This document shows, piece by piece, positions 58,744-64,000 of a stretch of 64,000 nucleotides of DNA. Every line of letters begins with the position of its first letter. Positions within the stretch are counted from its first letter, which is position 1. The position numbers and the translations under genes are program-made. The DNA is from Syngnathus acus. Its lineage: Eukaryota; Chordata; Actinopteri; Syngnathiformes; Syngnathidae. The DNA lies in NCBI RefSeq assembly GCF_901709675.1, contig NC_051087.1, positions 12,899,384-12,963,383 on the forward strand, written 5' to 3'. The notes beneath the pieces are model-generated. The model searched no databases, was not told the origin of the DNA, and was given only the letters and a program-made list of their open reading frames with translations.

Positions 58744-61700
58744 CCATCCATCCATCCATCTTCTTCCGCTTATCCGGGGTCGGGTCGCGGGGGCAGCAGC
58801 TTCAGGAGGGACTCCCAGACTTCCCTCTCCCCAGCCACTTCATCTAGCTCATCCCGGGGGATCCCAAGGCGTTCCCAGGCCAGCCGAGAGACATAGTCTC
58901 TCCAGCGCGTCCTGGGTCGTCCCCGGGGTCTCCTACCGGTGGGACATGCCCGGAACACCTCCCCAGGGAGGCGTCCAGGAGGCATCCTGATGAGATGCCC
59001 GAGCCACCTCATCTGGCTCCTCTCAACGTGGAGGAGTAGCGACTCTACTCCGAGTCTCTCCCGGATGACCGAACTCCTCACCCTATCTCTAAGGGAGAGC
59101 CCGGACATCCTGCGGAGAAAACTCATTTCGGCCGCTTGTATCCGGGATCTCGTTCTTTCGGTCACGACCCATAGCTCGTGACCATAGGTGAGGGTAGGAG
59201 CGTAAATCGACCGGTAAATTGAGAGCTTTGCCTTTTGGCTCAGCTCTCTCTTTACCACGACGGACCGGTACAGAGTCCGCATTACTGCCGACGCTGCACC
59301 GATCCGCCTGTCGATCTCGCGCTCCATCCTCCCCTCACTCGTGAACAAGACCCCAAGATACTTAAACTCCTCCACTTGGGGCAGGATCTCATCCCCGATC
59401 CGGAGAGGGCATTCCACCCTTTTCCGATCGAGGACCATGGACTCGGATTTGGAGGTGCTGACCCTCATCCCGACCGCTTCACACTCGGCTGCGAACCGCT
59501 CCAGTGAGAGCTGGAGATCACGGCCTGAAGAAGCCAACAGCACCACGTCGTCTGCAAAAAGCAGAGACGCGATGCTGAGGTCCCCAAACCGGACACCCTC
59601 AACGCCTCGGCTGCGCCTAGAAATTCTGTCCATAAAAATTATGAACAGAATCGGTGACAAAGGGCAGCCTTGGCGGAGTCCAACCCTCACTGGGAACGAA
59701 TCCGACTTACTGCCGGAAATGCGGACCACACTCTGGCATCGGTGATACAGGGACCGAACCGCCCTTATCAGTTGGCTCGGTACCCCGTACTCCCGAAGCA
59801 CCCCCCACAGAACCTCCCGAGGGACACGGTCGAACGCCTTCTCCAAGTCCACAAAACACATGTGGACTGGTTGGGCGAACTCCCATGCACCCTCGAGGAT
59901 CCTGTTGAGGGTGAAGAGCTGGTCCACTGTTCCACGGCCAGGACGAAAGCCACACTGTTCCTCCTGAATCCGAGGTTCGACCTCCCGACGGACCCTCCTC
60001 TCCAGCACCCCTGAATAGACCTTACCAGGGAGGCTGAGGAGTGTAATTCCCCTGTAATTGGAACACACCCTCCGGTCCCTCTTCTTAAAGAGGGGAACCA
60101 CCACCCCAGTCTGCCAATCCAGAGGCACTGTCCCCGATGTCCACGCGATGCTGTAGAGACGTGTCAGCCATGACAGCCCCACAACATCCAGAGCCCTTAA
60201 GAAATCCGGGCGGATCTCATCCACCCCCGGGGCCTTGCCACCGAGGAGTTTTTTAACTACCTCAGTGACTTCAACTCCAGAGATTGGAGAGTCCGCCTCA
60301 GAGTCCCCAGGCCCTGCTTCCACAATGGAAGGCGTGTCGGTGGAATTGAGGAGGTCTTCGAAGTATTCTCCCCACCGACACACGACGTCCCGAGTCGAGG
60401 TCAGCAGCACGCCATCTCCACTGTAAACAGTGTTGACGTTGCACTGCTTCCCCCTCCTGAGACGCCGGATGGTGGACCAGAATTTCCTCGAAGCCGTCCG
60501 GAAGTCATTCTCCATGGCCTCGCCGAACTCCTCCCACGCCCGGGTTTTTGCCTCAGCAACCGCCGAAGCCGCGTTCCGCTTGGCCATCCGGTACCTGTCA
60601 GCTGCCTCCGGAGTCCCGCAGGCCAAAACGGCCCGATAGGACTCCTTCTTCAGCTTGACGGCATCCCTTACCGCCGGTGTCCACCAGCGGGTTCGGGGAT
60701 TGCCGCCACGACAGGCACCAATGACCTTACGGCCACAGCTCCGGTCGGCCGCCTCAACAATGGAGGCGCGGAACAAGGTCCACTCGGACTCAATGTCCCC
60801 CGCCTCCCCCGGGACGTGGGAAAAGCTCTGCCGGAGGTGGGAGTTGAAGCTCTTCCTGACAGGGGATTCCGCCAGACGTTCCCAGCAGACCCTCACAGAA
60901 CGTTTGGGTCTGCCAGGTCGGACCGGCATCTTCCCCCACCATCGGAGCCAACCCACCACCAGGTGGTGATCAGTTGACAGCTCCGCCCCTCTCTTCGCCC
61001 GAGTGTCCAAAACATGCGGCCGCAAATCCGATGACACGACTACAAAGTCGATCATCGAACTGCGGCCTAGGGTGTCCTGGTGCCAAGTGCACACATGGAC
61101 ACCCTTATGTTTGAACATGGTGTTCATTATTGAAAATCCGTGTCGAGCACAGAAGTCCAACAATAGAACACCGCTCGGGTTCAGATCGGGGGGGCCGTTC
61201 CTCCCAATCACGCCCTTCCAGGTCTCACTGTCATTGCCCACGTGAGCATTGAAGTCACCCAGTAGAACGACGGAGTCCCCAGAAGGAGCGCTCTCCAGCA
61301 CTTCCTCCAGGGACCCCAAGAAGGGTGGGTACTCTGAGCTGCCGTTTGGTGCATAGACACAAACAACAGTCAGGACCCGTCCCCCCACCCGAAGGCGGAG
61401 GGAGGCTACCCTCTCGTTCACCGGGGTGAACCCCAATGTGCAGGCGCCCAGCCGGGGGGCAATAAGTATACCCACACCTGCCCGACGCCTCTCACCGTGG
61501 GCAACTCCAGAGTGGAAGAGAGTCCAGCCCCTCTCGAGAGGGCTTGTACCGGAACCCAAACTGTGCGTGGAGGCAAGTCCGACTATATCTAGTCGGAACT
61601 TTTCTGCCTCGCACACCAGCTCGGGCTCCTTTCCAGCCAGAGAGGTGACATTCCATGTCCCAAGAGCCAGCTTCTGCAGCCGGGGATCAGACCGCCAAGG

Positions 61701-62107
61701 TCCCTGCCTTTGGCCGCCGCCCAGCTTGCAATGCACCCGACCCCTTTGGCCCCTCCCACAGGTGGTGAGCCCATGGGAAGGGGGACCCACGTTTCCTTTT
61801 CGGGCTGAGCCCGGCCGGGCCCCATGGGCGAAGGCCCGGCCACCAGACGCTCGCCTTCGAGCCCCGCCTCCAGGCCTGGCTCCAGAGGGGGGCCCCGGTG
61901 ACCCGCGTCCGGGCGAGGGAAAACGTGATCCATTCATTTTTATCATCATAAGGGGCTGATGAGCCGTGCTTTGTCTGGCCCCTCACCTAGGACCCGTTTG
62001 CCATGGGTGACCCTACCAGGGTCATGAAGCCCCAGACGACATGGCTCCTAGGATCATAGGGGCACGCAAACCCCTCCACCACGATAAGGTGACGACTCAC
62101 GGAGGGG
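58744..62107 (-). mobile_element. Full-length RTE-clade (Rex3-like) LINE with perfect 12-bp target duplication
   Basis: The direct repeat CAACCATACAGT lies exactly at both edges (58732-58743 and 62108-62119). On the minus strand the element has a leader of about 158 bp starting CCCCTCCGTGAGTCGTCACC, one ORF of 1059 codons, only 26 bp after the stop codon, and a GATGGATGGATGG tail. A length of 3364 bp, a single endonuclease-RT ORF, a very short 3' UTR and a tandem-repeat tail are features of RTE elements including teleost Rex3. Clade assignment is from these features and RT motifs, without phylogeny. It lies antisense in intron 2 of maml3. Confidence 0.9.
58770..61949 (-). CDS. RTE ORF: apurinic-like endonuclease and reverse transcriptase, intact
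   Basis: One uninterrupted frame of 1059 residues. Residues 1-90 are Gly/Arg/Pro-rich without a domain. The endonuclease follows: GTWNVTSL (97-104), VCVYAPN (196-202), [10 protein letters not shown] (229-238), [10 protein letters not shown] (298-307) and STDHH (325-329). The usual catalytic Glu block (LQE) is replaced by IVGLASTHS (122-130), which I recall is also Glu-free (TSTHS) in related fish copies. RT motifs: [18 protein letters not shown] (621-638), GFRPGRGT (667-674), [12 protein letters not shown] (699-710, block A), [13 protein letters not shown] (757-769, block B), [11 protein letters not shown] (795-805, catalytic FADD), FKYLG (862-866). The C-terminus has [11 protein letters not shown] (1010-1020) and ends LLPPRPDPG. 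It would copy its own RNA by target-primed reverse transcription. The true start may be M1, M2 or M5. All key RT residues are present, so it may be active. Confidence 0.93.
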   Translation of the reverse strand: MMIKMNGSRFPSPGRGSPGPPSGARPGGGARRRASGGRAFAHGARPGSARKGNVGPPSHGLTTCGRGQRGRVHCKLGGGQRQGPWRSDPRLQKLALGTWNVTSLAGKEPELVCEAEKFRLDIVGLASTHSLGSGTSPLERGWTLFHSGVAHGERRRAGVGILIAPRLGACTLGFTPVNERVASLRLRVGGRVLTVVCVYAPNGSSEYPPFLGSLEEVLESAPSGDSVVLLGDFNAHVGNDSETWKGVIGRNGPPDLNPSGVLLLDFCARHGFSIMNTMFKHKGVHVCTWHQDTLGRSSMIDFVVVSSDLRPHVLDTRAKRGAELSTDHHLVVGWLRWWGKMPVRPGRPKRSVRVCWERLAESPVRKSFNSHLRQSFSHVPGEAGDIESEWTLFRASIVEAADRSCGRKVIGACRGGNPRTRWWTPAVRDAVKLKKESYRAVLACGTPEAADRYRMAKRNAASAVAEAKTRAWEEFGEAMENDFRTASRKFWSTIRRLRRGKQCNVNTVYSGDGVLLTSTRDVVCRWGEYFEDLLNSTDTPSIVEAGPGDSEADSPISGVEVTEVVKKLLGGKAPGVDEIRPDFLRALDVVGLSWLTRLYSIAWTSGTVPLDWQTGVVVPLFKKRDRRVCSNYRGITLLSLPGKVYSGVLERRVRREVEPRIQEEQCGFRPGRGTVDQLFTLNRILEGAWEFAQPVHMCFVDLEKAFDRVPREVLWGVLREYGVPSQLIRAVRSLYHRCQSVVRISGSKSDSFPVRVGLRQGCPLSPILFIIFMDRISRRSRGVEGVRFGDLSIASLLFADDVVLLASSGRDLQLSLERFAAECEAVGMRVSTSKSESMVLDRKRVECPLRIGDEILPQVEEFKYLGVLFTSEGRMEREIDRRIGAASAVMRTLYRSVVVKRELSQKAKLSIYRSIYAPTLTYGHELWVVTERTRSRIQAAEMSFLRRMSGLSLRDRVRSSVIRERLGVESLLLHVERSQMRWLGHLIRMPPGRLPGEVFRACPTGRRPRGRPRTRWRDYVSRLAWERLGIPRDELDEVAGEREVWESLLKLLPPRPDPG

Positions 62108-62119
62108 CAACCATACAGT

Positions 62120-62950
62120 GTTGCGGAAAACCCATGGCTTAACAAGATTGTCCAAACATTGGAACCAAAATACCCGATACCAACGTGAAAACACGTCAGA
62201 AGTTGCCGAAGCTGTACGCAGTCGACAGTGCATCTTACATTTGACAGTTGGACTTCCAGAATGACCCCTACATAATTATCACTTTTCATTTCAATGAGTA
62301 AAGAAATCTTAAGTTTACATGTGCATACCTTTTTCCATTACAGAGCTGTCTCTGTTTTTTTTTTACTTTTGTACTTTGTGTACAGACACAAGTTGTACAA
62401 ATTCTTTTCAACCTTTATTTAATCGACTAGACTAAAAAGGCAAGATATATATATAATGCTCAAACTATGACTTAATAGGTTTTTCGGGGGGGGGGGGGCG
62501 AATTCAGGGACTGAGCCAAGACGATACGTTTGTCGTATCTACACATGCAAGTTAAAACTCAACTATGCAAAGCAAAAGCCAAATATCAACAACATACAGA
62601 AACACTGCCGATTTCTCAGGGCCCTCTCATCTGAGACGGACTGATGCAAACTGAAAAATGATGTCGTGGTCTGATGTAGTGATGCACTAAGTACCGGGCC
62701 CAGTTCTATACTATGAATTTTATCGTGCAAAAATGACATGATACCATAATTTCCAACTAGCGGTACTTTGGGAAAAAATGCAGTCAAAGTGCTCCAACAC
62801 ATAACGGCGCTGTAGCATAGTGTCGGCTGGCCAAGTCGCACAGATGGCATAAGTAACAGCAGCATCATATAGCTAAAGACCACTCAAAAAAAAAAAGATT
62901 TTTATTTTATTTATTTTGGTGGGGAGTTAATAAACATGTTTCTTCTACTA
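62120..62950. other. Intronic stretch, no gene supported
   Basis: Includes a 13-base G run at 62486-62498. No recognised repeat or coding sequence. Confidence 0.4.
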
Positions 62951-63443
62951 CAGTGGACCCCTGAATACCGATGGCTCTGCGCAATTTGATTTTTTTTTTC
63001 TTTGTCTTGAGTTAGCAAATGTTTTTTATGGAAAATGTTGATTGGAGGTTTAGCAATGTTTTCTTCTAGAATATTTTAAGTAAAGGGAAAATATCCCCCA
63101 ATTCATTTCAAAGGCATAACCTGGGCTTTACGGCATTTAAATTTTAAGTTGTAATACCAGCATCAATCACTAGATGGCAGACATGGCAGGGCTGTCCATC
63201 CTTTTCCGACTGAGAACCATGGTTTCAGATTTGTTGGTGCTGATTTGTGTGGTATTTGTCCTTTTGAAAAAGCACAAATGAAAATGTTTGTTTTCTATGG
63301 TTGAATGACTGGCACATAGACTGAAACATGTTAATGGCATTTACCATTAATTTCAATAGGGAAAGATGATTTGAGAAAAGAGAATGTTTGGGTTACAAGC
63401 GTAATCACGAAACAAATTAAACTCATATCTTACATCGCCACTG
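62951..63443. mobile_element. Tigger-like non-autonomous element, worn
   Basis: Left end CAGTGGACCCCTGAATACCG preceded by TA; right end, on the minus strand, CAGTGGCGATGTAAGATATG. The interior has CCATTAATTTCAATAGGGAA and AACAAATTAAACTCATATCT, phrases common near Tigger termini. The termini match only over CAGTGG, so the call is tentative. Confidence 0.45.
63190..63242 (-). mobile_element. Short RTE fragment
   Basis: TCCATCCTTTTCCGACTGAG followed by AACCATGGTTTCAGATTTG and TTGGTGCTGA matches 59413-59463 of the full-length RTE (CACCCTTTTCCGATCGAGGA...), part of the RT coding region, with about 20% mismatch by eye. Too short to date or bound. Confidence 0.5.
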
Positions 63444-63816
63444 TGACGGTTACATGTTTTGTAAAAAGGGGCTTTTAAGATAGTACCCCTGCTAAAGACA
63501 CCCCACACCGTTATGGAAGGGTTAATAAGTTATTTGGTGCCAATGGAACATTTGACAATGGAAATTACAGTAATTATTACGTGCAGCAATATAAATTCCC
63601 ATGTGTTTTACTGGATGATTGATTTTACATACAGGGAAGGTGCAAAAGTAGATATGCAACAGTATCACATCAACAAAATATGCTTGATGATTCTACTTTT
63701 TTATAATTGTATACTGTACCTACTTTTGTGTATTCTGACCTACATTTAGAGCTACATCAACATCAATATGACATCAACATGGCATCGCTGTTATTTTTTT
63801 TGTGAATTCTTCTCAG

Positions 63817-64000
63817 GTTCGACCATCATCATCAGGCCCGCAGTTTGCGACGACTGCCAACGGAACACCTCCTCAGCAACCTTTGCAGCAGTCGCCTGCC
63901 GTTGCGATGGCGTCAGGGTCCCCATTACATAACTGCGTGGCTCGCTCTCCTCAGACCCCGACCCAGGCTCAGACGCAAGCGGTTTCACGGCCTGGCAATG
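63817..64000 (+). CDS. maml3: Mastermind-like 3, coding exon 3 (5' part, cut by window end)
   Basis: Starts after the acceptor TTCTTCTCAG and encodes residues 374 to 434 plus one base: VRPSSSGPQFATTANGTPPQ, QPLQQSPAVAMASGSPLHNC, then VARSPQTPTQAQTQAVSRPG and N. This continues the exon 2 reading and matches the serine/proline/glutamine-rich part of MAML3 (SPQTP...RPGN). Such regions form the extended C-terminal activation domain, with polyglutamine tracts further on. The exon is open to the last base of the window, so its end and the remaining exons are not visible. Confidence 0.93.

Larger units (their letters stand above)
55344..63816 (+). other. maml3: maml3 intron 2 (about 8.5 kb)
   Basis: Donor GTCAGTA at 55344; acceptor TTTTTTGTGAATTCTTCTCAG ends at 63816. 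The spliced reading MGSPQ-VRPSSSGPQF keeps a motif that is continuous in MAML3 proteins. More than half the intron is made of a Tc1 copy and a full-length RTE. Confidence 0.88.

Noticed and set aside
59235-61959. Many plus-strand frames within the RTE
   Set aside because: Shadows of the GC-rich minus-strand endonuclease/RT ORF.

Overview
The window is vertebrate, almost certainly teleost fish, nuclear DNA. The only host gene I can support is a plus-strand mastermind-like gene, best matched to MAML3, a Notch co-activator. The teleost assignment rests on the repeats: a Rex3/RTE-like LINE, a tRNA-headed SINE with a (GGAT)n tail, a Tc1-like DD37E transposon, and several hAT and TA-flanked MITE families typical of fish genomes. 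I do not name a species.

Three coding exons of maml3 are visible, all joined in phase 0. Exon 1 (2859-3239) encodes the N-terminal Notch/CSL-binding helix inside a GC-rich CpG-island-like promoter. Exon 2 (54606-55343) encodes the acidic co-activator block. Exon 3 (63817 to the window end) is cut by the window edge. Intron 1 is about 51.4 kb and intron 2 about 8.5 kb. The 434 complete codons seen are roughly the first 40% of a typical MAML protein.

Everything else is upstream flank or intron, much of it made of transposable elements. 1-2000: a hAT element with a BED zinc-finger exon, a 373-bp hAT MITE with a perfect 8-bp target duplication, and an ATCC microsatellite. 8-24 kb: SINEs, palindromic TA-flanked MITEs (one nested in another), an 810-bp hAT MITE, an old RTE fragment, and a nest at 21.7-23.8 kb in which a hAT-like element holds a Tigger-like element that itself holds a solo LTR and a MITE. 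24-48 kb: mostly unannotated intron with simple repeats, an L2-like fragment, a 5'-truncated SINE, and short candidate regulatory sites. 48-54 kb: a fold-back MITE, a TCAC microsatellite, a SINE and a deleted RTE copy. 55-63 kb: a Tc1/mariner copy with a broken DD37E transposase, then the most notable element, a full-length RTE retrotransposon (58744-62107) with one intact 1059-codon ORF and a perfect 12-bp target duplication.

The parts connect in two ways. The RTE and the SINE share a 3' end (CCGCGACCC, then AAGCGG, then GATGGATGG), so the RTE machinery is the likely mobiliser of the SINEs, and their tails appear to have seeded at least one GGAT microsatellite. The four RTE copies found all lie antisense to maml3. 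I found no CRISPR array, rRNA, true tRNA gene or operon, and no convincing undescribed system; the best leads are the intact RTE, the SINE-LINE partnership, the nested insertions and the position of maml3 intron 2.
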